A stretch of DNA of 64,000 bases, taken from Roseisolibacter agri. Lineage in GTDB: Bacteria > Gemmatimonadota > Gemmatimonadetes > Gemmatimonadales > Gemmatimonadaceae. The stretch covers positions 248,001 to 312,000 of the forward strand of contig NZ_BRXS01000001.1 of assembly GCF_030159095.1 (NCBI RefSeq), written 5' to 3'. A program made the translations under genes and the position numbers. A model generated the notes under the pieces. That model had not been told where the DNA came from. It searched no databases and saw nothing but the letters and a program-made list of their open reading frames with translations. Below are positions 1 through 10,530 of the stretch, in pieces (position 1 is the stretch's first letter; every line of letters begins with the position of its first letter).

Positions 1-96
1 CACCGGCGCTCAGAACCATGCGGCACACGGAGCCTCCTGGTCATCCGGTCATCCTGTCTTGCAGTCGTCGTTCAGATCCGCAGCCCGCAATCGTCG

Positions 97-2408
<2,312 letters not shown>

Positions 2409-2412
<4 letters not shown>

Positions 2413-3884
2413 CGCGCGACCTCGCCGGTGCTCAGCACCGGCTCCACGCCGACGACGGGCAGCCCCGGCAGCGCGTCGGCCGGCGCGCCCGGCCGCGTGT
2501 CCTCACGCGGGATGGTGAGCGTGAACGTCGACCCGACGCCGAGCGCGCTCTCCAGCGTCAGCGTGCCGCCGAGCAGCCGCGCGAGCTGCCGCGACAGCGA
2601 GAGGCCGAGGCCCGTGCCCTTCACGCGGCGCTGGTGCGGGCCCTCGACCTGCGAGAACTCCTCGAACACGCGCTCCTGGTGCTCGGGCGCGATGCCGATG
2701 CCCGTGTCCGCGACGCGGAACGCCACCGTGTCGGACGGCCCCGCGACGACCGAGACGCGCACCTCGCCGCGCTCCGTGTACTTGAGCGCGTTCGATATGA
2801 GGTTGCGCAGCACCTGCGCGAGCTTCCCCTCGTCGGCGATCAGCGTCAGGCGCGGCGCCTCGTCGAACGTCAGCGTCACGGCCTCGCTCGCGACCATCGC
2901 GCGGAACATCCCGCGCAGCGTGCCGAGGAACTCCGCGACGTCCACGCGCGCGGGGCGCACGTCCACGCGGCCGGCCTCGATCTTCGCCAGGTCGAGCAGG
3001 TCGTTGACGATCTCGCCCAGCGACTGCGCCGCGGTGCGCACGAAGCCCAGCTGGCGCCGCTGCTCCTCGGGCAGCCCGCCGGGCGTGTGGTCGAGCATCA
3101 GCCGCGAGATGTTCAGGATCGACGTCAGCGGTGTGCGCAGCTCGTGGCTGACGTTGGAGAGGAAGCGCGACTTCAGCTCCGACGCGCGCTTCAGCTCCTT
3201 CGCCCGCTCGTCCAGCTCCGCGTACAGCGCGAGCACGCCGCGGTTGGTCTCCTCCAGCTCGCGGTTCAGCCGCTCGACCTCGTCCTCGCGCCGGCGCATC
3301 GCGTCCATCAGCCGCAGCAGCTCGGCGTTCTGGCGCGCGAGCTCCTGCAGCGGGTCGTCGGCGCCGCGGCGCGCGAGGTCCGCGGCCACCGCGGCGGCGC
3401 GCGCGCGCGTGAGGCCGGCCGCCGCGCGGGCGGGGAGCGCGCGCGCCAGCGTGACGCGCGTGCCGGCGCCCGGCGCGCTCGTGATCTCGAACGCGTCGCT
3501 CAGGCGCCGCGCGGAGAGGATGCCGAGGCCGGGTGGCGCGCCCGCTGTCGCGGTGCGACCGGCCAGCACCGCGTCGACGTCGGCGATGCCGGGCCCCGCG
3601 TCGATCACGCGCGCGCGCAGCCGCGGCCCGTGCGCCGCGCTGCCACCGTCCGGCCGTGGCAGCCCGTCGAGCGCGAGCTCCACGCGCCCGCCGCCGGCGT
3701 GGCGGAACGCGTTGCGCGCGATCTCGCTCACCGCGGTCGCGACCCGGGTCTGCTCCTGGGCGTCGAAGCCGAGGAGCGCCGCGGCCTCGCGGGCACGCTG
3801 CCGCGCCAGCACGACGTCGGCGTCGTGGCGCAGCTCGAGGCTCAGGAGGGGCGCGACGTCGTCGTCGCGGAAGTCGGAGGCCAT
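2409..3884 (-). CDS. Anti-sigma-type ATPase fused to sensor histidine kinase
   Basis: This 491-residue protein has two GHKL ATPase domains. Residues 1-150 look like an RsbT/RsbW-type ATPase (EIARNAFRHAGGG N-box, DAGPGI G1 box). A coiled coil (about 180-245) leads to HisKA with His247 in VSHELRTPLT, then a full HATPase with DTGIGI and GTGLGLSLS boxes. The open frame runs further upstream, but the ATG at 3884 starts the recognisable domain and lies 8 nt past the stop of the preceding phosphatase gene, so I chose it. It belongs to the stressosome operon, between the SpoIIE-type phosphatase and the receiver-kinase. Kinases of this type occur downstream of RsbRST modules in several phyla. A likely role is to pass the RsbT-type signal to phosphotransfer. 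Confidence 0.88.
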
Positions 3885-3892
3885 GAGGCGGG

Positions 3893-5014
3893 TCAGGCGA
3901 ACGGCGGCGCGGCCGGAGGGGCGCCGGCGGTGCCGACGACGCGCGTCACGAGAACGGTGGCGTCGTCGCGGCCGCGCGCAAGGTCGCGCCACAACGTCGC
4001 CGCGATGACGGACGGGTGGCGGCGCGCGAGGCCCGGCAGCGCGTCCAGCCGCCACTGCGGCCGCACGCCGTCGGACGCCAGCATCAGCAGCGCGCCCGGC
4101 GGGCACCGCTCGGCCACCTCGCTGGCTGTGCGCGCCTGGTGCCCGACGATGCCGTTCTGCGACACCAGCCCGCGCGTGCGGTCGGGCGCGCTCACGTCCG
4201 GCATGACGGCCGCGGCGACGTTGCCCACGCCGCCGAAGCGGACCGTGCCGCTCGTGCCGTCGACGAGGCCCAGGCCGACGGCCGCGCCGCGGGTGGGGCG
4301 CAGCGCGGCGTGCAGCAGCGCGAGCGTGGCGGCCGGTCCGTAGGCCGCCACGCCGTCGCGCGGCAGGCCGGCGGCGCGCGTCGCGTCCAGCGCCGCGCCG
4401 GCCGCCACCGCGGCGTGCTCGCCGTGGCCCAGTCCGTCCACCACCAGCACCACCGCGCGCCCGCCGTCGTCGAGCACCATCCAGGCGTCGCCGCAGGCGC
4501 GCTCGCCGGCGATCGGCAGACAGATCGCGCCGACCTGCAGCAGCGTGTTCGACGGCGGCGCGGGCCGGCCACCGCCGCCGTTGCGCACGTGCGCCAGCAG
4601 CACGGTGCCGCGCCCCGGGTGCGAGTCGAGGTCGAACAGGTCGGCCGTGCGCTGGATCGCGCCCAGCCCCGTGCCCGGCGTGCCCGCGGTCGAGAAGCCG
4701 TCGCGCAGGCAGCGCGCGGGGTCGGCCATGCCCGGGCCGCGGTCGATCGCCAGCAGCTCCAGCAGCGGCGCGTCGGCCGGGCCGACGGCCTGCGCCAGCA
4801 GCACGCCGTCGCGCGCGTGCTTGGCGAGGTTGCCGGCGGCCTCGGTGGCAATCAGCGCGGCGCGCCCCTGCGCGACCTCGTCGAGGCCGAGCGCGGCGGC
4901 GAGCGCCGCCACCGCGCGCCGCGCCTCGCCGACGCGCGACGCGTGGTCGATGGGCACCAGCACGGGCGCGAGTACGCCCGTGCGCGACTCCAGCACGACG
5001 GTCGCGGGGCTCAC
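3893..5014 (-). CDS. ATP-binding SpoIIE-type protein phosphatase (RsbX-like)
   Basis: This 373-residue protein joins an RsbT/RsbW-like ATPase half (about 20-145, with ATEAAGNLAKHA and DRGPGM) to a PP2C/SpoIIE phosphatase half (about 160-365, with metal-binding Asp176 in GDAW and Asp193 in VDGLGHG). It should dephosphorylate the STAS proteins RsbS/RsbR and so reset the stressosome. In Bacillus that task belongs to RsbX, which has only the phosphatase domain, so the fusion is a difference. It lies 28 nt after rsbT and 8 nt before the kinase gene. The start at 5014 is the first ATG of the frame. Confidence 0.87.
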   Translation of the reverse strand: MSPATVVLESRTGVLAPVLVPIDHASRVGEARRAVAALAAALGLDEVAQGRAALIATEAAGNLAKHARDGVLLAQAVGPADAPLLELLAIDRGPGMADPARCLRDGFSTAGTPGTGLGAIQRTADLFDLDSHPGRGTVLLAHVRNGGGGRPAPPSNTLLQVGAICLPIAGERACGDAWMVLDDGGRAVVLVVDGLGHGEHAAVAAGAALDATRAAGLPRDGVAAYGPAATLALLHAALRPTRGAAVGLGLVDGTSGTVRFGGVGNVAAAVMPDVSAPDRTRGLVSQNGIVGHQARTASEVAERCPPGALLMLASDGVRPQWRLDALPGLARRHPSVIAATLWRDLARGRDDATVLVTRVVGTAGAPPAAPPFA

Positions 5015-5042
5015 CGGCTGCCGCCGTGCGTCGCGCTCCCGG

Positions 5043-5447
5043 TCATGCCCATCGGGTGATCGTCACGGAGGTGCCCTGGCCGGGCGTGCTGCGCACGTCG
5101 AAGTCGTTCACCAGCCGCCGCGCGCCGCCGAGCCCGAGCCCGAGGCCGTTGCCGCTGGTGAAGCCGTCGCGCAGCGCGAGCTCGATGTCGGGGATGCCGG
5201 GGCCCTGGTCCTCGAAGACCACGCGCAGCCCGCGCCGCGCGCCGTCGTCGAGCGTCTCCAGCCGCGCGATGCCGCCGCCGCCGTAGACGACCGCGTTGCG
5301 CGCCAGCTCGCTCGCCGCGGTCACCATCTTCGTCTGGTCCACCAGCGTGAAGCGCAGCTCCGCCGACCAGCTCCGCACGGCCTGCCGCACCTGCACCACG
5401 TCGGCGTCCGTGCGCACCGCGTACGTCTCAGTCTTCACGACGCGCAT
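5043..5447 (-). CDS. rsbT: Anti-sigma regulatory kinase RsbT
   Basis: This is a 134-residue GHKL-type Ser/Thr kinase. The N-box ASELARNAVVYGGGG and the EDQGPGI box are clear, and the length matches RsbT (about 133 residues). RsbT phosphorylates RsbS and RsbR within the stressosome, is then released and activates a downstream partner. In Bacillus the partner is RsbU. No RsbU is visible here, so the partner may be one of the adjacent ATPase-kinases (inference). The start overlaps the end of rsbS by 20 nt, consistent with translational coupling. Confidence 0.92.
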   Translation of the reverse strand: MRVVKTETYAVRTDADVVQVRQAVRSWSAELRFTLVDQTKMVTAASELARNAVVYGGGGIARLETLDDGARRGLRVVFEDQGPGIPDIELALRDGFTSGNGLGLGLGGARRLVNDFDVRSTPGQGTSVTITRWA

Positions 5448-5892
5448 GCGCCCCCTTCGTGCCGCCCGGCGGCGGCGCGGCGTCCGGCGCGTGCGCGGCG
5501 CCGGGGGCGTCGTCCTCGTCCAGCTCGACCTCGGCCGGCGGCAGCGCGCGGCGCAGCAGCGCCATCCCCTTCTCGACGTTGAGCGCCGTGCGCACGCCCG
5601 GCAGCTCGAGCCCCAGCTCGACGAGCGTGATGGCGACGGCGGGGCGCATGCCCGTGACCACGGTCGCCGCGTCGAGCACGCGCGCCATCGCCGCGATGTT
5701 CGCCAGCATGCGGCCGATGAACGAGTCGACGATGTCGAGCGACGAGATGTCGATCAGCACGCCGCGCGCGCCGCTGTCGGCGATGCGCGAGGTGAGGTCG
5801 TCCTGCAGCGCGAGCGCCGTGCGGTCGTGCATGTCCACCTGGATGGTGACCAGGAGGAACTCGCCCATCCGGAGGATCGGGATCCGCTCCAT
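5428..5892 (-). CDS. rsbS: Stressosome STAS scaffold RsbS
   Basis: This is a 154-residue STAS-domain protein. It begins MERIPILRMGEFLLV, typical of RsbS. The segment LDIVDSFIGRM holds the serine that RsbT phosphorylates in characterised RsbS proteins. The C-terminal 35 residues are an acidic, Pro/Ala-rich tail not expected in Bacillus RsbS (about 120 residues). RsbS and RsbR co-assemble into the stressosome and hold RsbT. I chose ATG 5892, 11 nt after the rsbR stop, because the domain starts there; the frame is open much further upstream. Confidence 0.92.
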   Translation of the reverse strand: MERIPILRMGEFLLVTIQVDMHDRTALALQDDLTSRIADSGARGVLIDISSLDIVDSFIGRMLANIAAMARVLDAATVVTGMRPAVAITLVELGLELPGVRTALNVEKGMALLRRALPPAEVELDEDDAPGAAHAPDAAPPPGGTKGAHARRED

Positions 5893-5903
5893 GCCGCCCC
5901 CGC

Positions 5904-6758
5904 TCAGCGCGCGACGCGCTTGATCGTCAGCCCCGAGCGGTCGAGCGCCACGCGGAAGGCGTCGGCGAGCGATGCCTTGGTGCTGACGTCCTGCAGGTCG
6001 ACGCCGAGGTGCACGATCGTCTGCGCGATCTGCGGGCGGATGCCGCTGATGATGCAGTCGGCGCCCATGAGACGGGCGGCGGTGACGGTCTTCAGCAGGT
6101 GCTGCGCGGTCAGCGTGTCCACGGTCGGCACGCCGGTGATGTCGATGATCGCGATCTCGGCCCCCGTCTCGACGATGCGCTGCAGCAGCGTCTCCATGAC
6201 GATCTGCGTGCGGTGGCTGTCGAGGGTGCCGATCATCGGCAGGGCGAGGATGCCGTCCCACAGCTTCACGACCGGCGTCGAGAGCTCCAGCATGTCGGCC
6301 TGCTGGCGCTGGATGACGTCCTCGCGGCCGCGCTGGAAGTGCTCCATCGAGAGGAGGCCCAGGCGGTCGAGCATCGCGCTGATGCGCCACACGTCGTCGG
6401 CCAGCGCCTGCGCGTCGCCGGCGTGGGCGGTGCGCAGCTGGTCGAACAGCGGGCGCTTGAGCGAGAAGATGAAGGTCGCCGTCTCGCTGGGGGTGAAGCC
6501 CTGCGCGGCGCGCGAGCGCGAGATGCCGGCGACGAAGTCGCGGGCGGCGGCCCACGCGGGCGCGTGGTCGATCGCCTCGACGCCGGCCGGGAGGCCCTGG
6601 CGGATGGCCTCGAGGAGCTCGCGGCTCTGCGCCTGGCGCTCCCCCTCGCCGATGAGGGCGGCGCCACGGCCCCCGGCGCTCGCCTGCTCGCGCAGCCACT
6701 CGCTGAGGATCTGGGCGTCGTGCTGCTCGAGGATGGCGGCGATGCGCGAGGCGGTCAT
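5904..6758 (-). CDS. rsbR: Stressosome sensor RsbR
   Basis: This 284-residue protein has an all-helical RsbRD-type N-terminal domain (about 1-145) and a C-terminal STAS domain (about 160-270). IDITGVPTVDTLTAQH matches the region of the first RsbR phosphosite (Thr). IISGIRP matches the second, with Ser in place of Thr. The N-terminal domain is not the haemoglobin-like or light-sensing type, so the sensed signal is unknown. It is the first gene of the minus-strand stressosome operon. I chose ATG 6758, where the conserved domain begins; the frame extends to 6917 but encodes low-complexity Arg/Pro. Confidence 0.92.
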   Translation of the reverse strand: MTASRIAAILEQHDAQILSEWLREQASAGGRGAALIGEGERQAQSRELLEAIRQGLPAGVEAIDHAPAWAAARDFVAGISRSRAAQGFTPSETATFIFSLKRPLFDQLRTAHAGDAQALADDVWRISAMLDRLGLLSMEHFQRGREDVIQRQQADMLELSTPVVKLWDGILALPMIGTLDSHRTQIVMETLLQRIVETGAEIAIIDITGVPTVDTLTAQHLLKTVTAARLMGADCIISGIRPQIAQTIVHLGVDLQDVSTKASLADAFRVALDRSGLTIKRVAR

Positions 6759-6866
6759 GTGGGGGCGAGAGCGGGGCGGGGGCGGGGCGGGGGCGGTGCG
6801 GGGGCGCACACGACGCTGGCGGGCGGTCGCACCGGGGGCGCGATCGCGGGCACGCGGACGGGAACG

Positions 6867-6904
6867 GCTCGCGGCAAACGTCTGGCAAACGTCACACCGC
6901 GAGC
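6867..6904. promoter_or_regulatory. Tandem 11-bp repeats inside an inverted repeat
   Basis: GGCAAACGTC occurs twice (6873-6882 and 6884-6893) with an 11-bp period. That is the spacing used by OmpR/PhoB-type response regulators, which bind one face of the helix. The pair is enclosed by a perfect 8-bp inverted repeat, GCTCGCGG (6867-6874) and CCGCGAGC (6897-6904). It ends about 110 bp upstream of the rsbR start. The binding protein is unknown. Confidence 0.45.
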
Positions 6905-7015
6905 ACGGCCGAAGCAAGGCGGCGCGCGCAGATCGCGGCCGGGGCCGCCTCGGGGAGGGCGGTGGAAAGTTCGATATTGCGCGATTCGCGCCCGGGTGTA
7001 CTTTCTGGCCGGTCT

Positions 7016-7034
7016 TAGTTCGTCAGACGAACAA
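7016..7034. promoter_or_regulatory. Operator-like palindrome, copy 1 (susC1)
   Basis: The sequence TAGTTCGTCAGACGAACAA contains a perfect 15-bp palindrome, GTTCGTC-A-GACGAAC. It is centred 149 bp upstream of copy 2 and shares its consensus TTGTTCGKCAGACGAACAA. Two such sites on one side of a promoter suggest cooperative or looping repression. The likely binder is the GntR/LacI-type regulator at 28556-29806, because a related site lies upstream of the susC gene next to it (inference). Confidence 0.5.
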
Positions 7035-7164
7035 AGGCGGGCCGGACCGGGCGCCTGGACGCGGCCCGCACAACTCGGCCACCAGGTCGTCCCCAGGGAA
7101 GGGCGCACCACGTCTGGGGGCGCCGTTCGCCGATCCGCCGGATCGGGCTCGCTGTGTGGTTGAT

Positions 7165-7183
7165 TTGTTCGGCAGACGAACAA
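7165..7183. promoter_or_regulatory. Operator-like palindrome, copy 2 (susC1)
   Basis: TTGTTCGGCAGACGAACAA has perfect 7-bp arms (TTGTTCG / CGAACAA) around a 5-bp centre. It lies about 100 bp before the susC ATG, in promoter position. The half-site TTGTNCG resembles that of AraR-type GntR/LacI regulators, although the spacing differs from the Bacillus operator. Confidence 0.55.
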
Positions 7184-7283
7184 TGCACCCGTCCGCTCCA
7201 CCGGCTCACGCACTCCCGTTCTCCGCTTCACCGCACTCCGCCGCTCCGTCCTCCGCCCCACCGCTCCCGTCAGGAGACGTCCG

Positions 7284-10200
7284 ATGCGCCGTCCGTGGCT
7301 CCCGCTCGTGTCCCTCGGCACCGTCGCCGGCGTCGCCGGCACGGTCGCCGGCATCGCCGTCGCCTGGCTGACGCCCCACGCGGCGCACGCCCAGCCCGGG
7401 GCCGGCCGCATCGTCGGCACCGTCACCGACGCCGCCCGCGCCGTGCCCCTCGCCAACGTCGGCGTCGGCCTCGTCGGCCAGCCGGGGGGCGCCCGCACCG
7501 ACAGCGCCGGCCGCTACGTCATCGGCAACGTCGCCCCCGGGCGCTACGTCGTCCGCGCGCAGCTCATCGGCTTCGGCGCCCGCCAGGACACGGTCGTCGT
7601 CACCGCCGGCCAGGCCGCCACGGCCAACTTCGCGCTCGCCCAGACCTCGGTCACGCTCGACCAGGTGGTCGTCGTCGGCTACGGCACGCAGCGCCGCTCC
7701 GACCTCACGGGCGCCGTCACCACGGTGCAGCCCAACGTCGAGCGCCAGCCCGTCACCTCGGTCGAGCAGACGCTCCAGGGCACGGCACCCGGCGTCCAGG
7801 TCACCCAGGCCTCGGCCGCCCCGGGCGGCGGCATGTCGATCCGCATCCGCGGCGGCTCCTCGGTCAACGGCAGCAACGAGCCGCTCTACGTCATCGACGG
7901 CTTCCCGGTCGAGAACGACGCCAACACGGCGAGCCCCGGCGACGGCGGCCGCTCCGCCACCGCGCCCGCCAACCCGCTGGCCGCGATCAACCCGAACGAC
8001 ATCGCGTCGATCGAGATCCTCAAGGACGCCTCGGCGACCGCGATCTACGGCGCGCGCGGGGCCAACGGCGTGGTGCTCATCACCACGAAGCGCGGCCGCG
8101 ACAGCCGCCCGCGCATCAACCTCGACACGTACACGGGCTCGCAGGCCGTCGCCAAGCGCTACGAGCTGCTGAACGCCACCGAGTTCGCGCAGTTCGCCAA
8201 CACGTGGGCCACCAACCAGGGACTCGCCGCGCCGTACGCGAACCCCGCGTCGTTCGGCGTCGGCACCGACTGGCAGGACCTGATCTTCCGCACGGCGCCC
8301 ATCTACAACGCGCAGCTCGGCGTCACCGGCGGCGGCAGCGGCCAGAACGCCACCCGCTACGCGCTCTCGGGCGGCGTCTTCCAGCAGGAGGGCGTGGTGA
8401 AGGGCTCCGACTTCCGGCGCCTCTCGCTGCGCGGCAACGTCGACCAGGCCGTGGGCTCGCGCCTCCGCCTCGGCAGCAACGTGCTGCTGAGCCGCGTGAA
8501 CAGCAGCCAGGTGCCGACCGACGGGTCGCTGAACGCGGGCGCCGGCGCCGTGGGCGCCGCGCTGCAGTACGCGCCGCTCATGAGCGTCACGCGCGCCGAC
8601 GGCTCGTACACGCTGATGTCGACCGACTTCCCGTCCGAGCTGCAGGCCGTCGGGATCCCGCTCAGCAACGTGCCCAACCCGGTGGCGACCGCGCTCGCGG
8701 TGCAGGACGCGCTCTACGACACGCGCATCCTCGCCAACGCGAGCGGCGAGTACACGCTGCTGCAGGGGCTCCGCTTCCGGACCACCGTCGGCACGGACCT
8801 CTCGTACCGCGGGCGCGACACGTACTACCCGCGCAACACGCTGCAGGGCTTCTCGCAGGGCGGCCGCGCGATCCGCTCGCGCGTCGACAACACGAGCTTC
8901 CTGAACGAGAACACGCTCAGCTTCGACCGCACGTTCGGCGAGGCGCACGCGCTGTCGACGGTCGTGGGCTACACGCGCCAGAGCCTCAACTCGGTCCGCG
9001 GCGACGCGCGCAACAGCAACTTCGTCAGCGACATCACGGGCTTCGAGAGCATCGGCGCCGGCTCCCAGGCGGGCGGCCCGACGGTCGCCTCGGGGCGCAC
9101 GCGCTGGACGCTCGCGTCGTACCTGGGCCGCGTGAACTACACGCTGCTCGACCGCTACCTGTTCTCGGTCACGGGCCGCCGCGACGGCTCGTCGCGCTTC
9201 GGGGCCGAGAACCGCTGGGGCTTCTTCCCGGCGGCCGCGGTGGGCTGGCGGCTGTCGGAGGAGCCGTTCGTGCGCGACATCCCGCGCCTCAGCAACCTGA
9301 AGCTGCGCGCGTCGTACGGCGTCGTCGGCAATCCCTCCATCTCGCCGTACCAGTCGCTCACGCGCCTCGCGCCGCAGCAGTACACGTTCAACGGCACGCT
9401 GGCGCCGGGCTACCAGCCGTTCGCCATCGGCAACCCGGAGCTGAGCTGGGAGTCCACCAGGCAGCTCGACGTCGGCCTCGACCTCGGGCTGTTCGACGGG
9501 CGCGTGGAGCTGGTCGCCGACCGGTATCGCAAGCGCACCGACGACCTGCTGCTGCAGACGGCGCTGCCGTCCGAGGTCGGCTACTCGAGCGCGTTCGTCA
9601 ACGCGGGCTCGGTGGAGAACAAGGGCATCGAGCTGGGGCTGACGCTGCGCGTCTTCGAGCCCGCGCAGCCGGGCCGCGGCTTCGGCTGGACGAGCACCGT
9701 CAACTACGCGCGCAACCGCAACCGCGTGCTCGACCTCGGCCCCGGCGTGATGCGCATCTTCGCGGCGTCGCAGACGCTCTCCGACATCGGCGCGACGTCG
9801 AGCGTCGTCGAGGTGGGCCAGCCGATCGGCGCCTTCTACGGCTACCGGACCGCGGGCCTCTTCCGCGACTCGACGACGCTGCTCGCGTGGCGCGCGAAGA
9901 CGCGCCTCGAGACCGGCACGCCGGGGCTGGGCAACGTGCAGTACGTGGACGTCAACGGCGACGGCGTGATCAACGCGCTCGACCGCACGATCATCGGCGA
10001 TCCGAACCCCGACTACACGGTCGGCTGGCAGAACTCGTTCAGCCTGTTCGGCTTCGAGCTGGCGGCGCTGATCGACGGCGCGTTCGGCAACCAGGTGCTG
10101 AACCTCAACAACATCCGCCTCGGCGGCGCGAGCCCGAGCACCAACGTGCTGCGCGAGCGCGTCGTGGACGCGTGGAGCCCCGAGAACCCGGACGGCAGGT

Positions 10201-10508
10201 GGCAGCGCATCGGCGCGGGCACGGGCCAGCAGGGCCAGGACATCACGCAGGAGCTGCTGGAGGACGGGTCGTACTGGCGCCTGCGCACGGTGACGCTCTC
10301 GCGCGAGCTGCCCGCGTCGCTGCTGCGCGGCCGCGGCTTCGGCGCCCGCCTCTACGTCACGGGGCAGAACCTCTTCACGCGCACCGACTACTCCGGCTTC
10401 AACCCCGACGTCAGCTCGCTCGGCGTGGGGAACCTGAACCGCGGCGTGGACGTCGGCTCGTACCCGCTTGCCCGGACGTACACGTTCGGCGTGAACGTCA
10501 CCTACTGA
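7284..10508 (+). CDS. SusC/RagA-family TonB-dependent outer-membrane transporter
   Basis: This 1074-residue protein has a signal peptide ending near residue 36 (HAAHA-QPG), a carboxypeptidase-regulatory-like beta domain (about 41-120) and the SusC signature VVVVGYGTQRRSDLTGA. A plug domain follows (NEPLYVIDGFPVEN, ILKDASATAIYGARGANGV), then a 22-strand-type barrel. It should import oligosaccharides across the outer membrane, powered by TonB, with the SusD partner 22 nt downstream. Two operator-like palindromes precede it. The acetylesterase at the end of this cluster and the pectin operons nearby suggest a pectic or rhamnogalacturonan-derived substrate (inference). AGGAG before the ATG supports the start. 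Confidence 0.95.
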   Translation: MRRPWLPLVSLGTVAGVAGTVAGIAVAWLTPHAAHAQPGAGRIVGTVTDAARAVPLANVGVGLVGQPGGARTDSAGRYVIGNVAPGRYVVRAQLIGFGARQDTVVVTAGQAATANFALAQTSVTLDQVVVVGYGTQRRSDLTGAVTTVQPNVERQPVTSVEQTLQGTAPGVQVTQASAAPGGGMSIRIRGGSSVNGSNEPLYVIDGFPVENDANTASPGDGGRSATAPANPLAAINPNDIASIEILKDASATAIYGARGANGVVLITTKRGRDSRPRINLDTYTGSQAVAKRYELLNATEFAQFANTWATNQGLAAPYANPASFGVGTDWQDLIFRTAPIYNAQLGVTGGGSGQNATRYALSGGVFQQEGVVKGSDFRRLSLRGNVDQAVGSRLRLGSNVLLSRVNSSQVPTDGSLNAGAGAVGAALQYAPLMSVTRADGSYTLMSTDFPSELQAVGIPLSNVPNPVATALAVQDALYDTRILANASGEYTLLQGLRFRTTVGTDLSYRGRDTYYPRNTLQGFSQGGRAIRSRVDNTSFLNENTLSFDRTFGEAHALSTVVGYTRQSLNSVRGDARNSNFVSDITGFESIGAGSQAGGPTVASGRTRWTLASYLGRVNYTLLDRYLFSVTGRRDGSSRFGAENRWGFFPAAAVGWRLSEEPFVRDIPRLSNLKLRASYGVVGNPSISPYQSLTRLAPQQYTFNGTLAPGYQPFAIGNPELSWESTRQLDVGLDLGLFDGRVELVADRYRKRTDDLLLQTALPSEVGYSSAFVNAGSVENKGIELGLTLRVFEPAQPGRGFGWTSTVNYARNRNRVLDLGPGVMRIFAASQTLSDIGATSSVVEVGQPIGAFYGYRTAGLFRDSTTLLAWRAKTRLETGTPGLGNVQYVDVNGDGVINALDRTIIGDPNPDYTVGWQNSFSLFGFELAALIDGAFGNQVLNLNNIRLGGASPSTNVLRERVVDAWSPENPDGRWQRIGAGTGQQGQDITQELLEDGSYWRLRTVTLSRELPASLLRGRGFGARLYVTGQNLFTRTDYSGFNPDVSSLGVGNLNRGVDVGSYPLARTYTFGVNVTY

Positions 10509-10530
10509 TCCGCATCCCGAGAGGACGTCC

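Larger units (their letters stand above)
6759..7283. promoter_or_regulatory. Divergent intergenic region, rsbR / susC
   Basis: This 525-bp gap has no credible gene. It must carry the promoter of the minus-strand stressosome operon and that of the plus-strand susC operon. It holds a direct-repeat site near rsbR and two copies of a 19-bp palindrome on the susC side, listed separately. A ribosome binding site AGGAG lies about 9 nt before the susC ATG. I cannot assign -35/-10 boxes with confidence. Confidence 0.6.

Noticed and set aside
1-96. Feature at the left edge before the first gene
   Set aside because: Nothing beyond the 3-prime flank of the receiver-kinase gene could be recognised.
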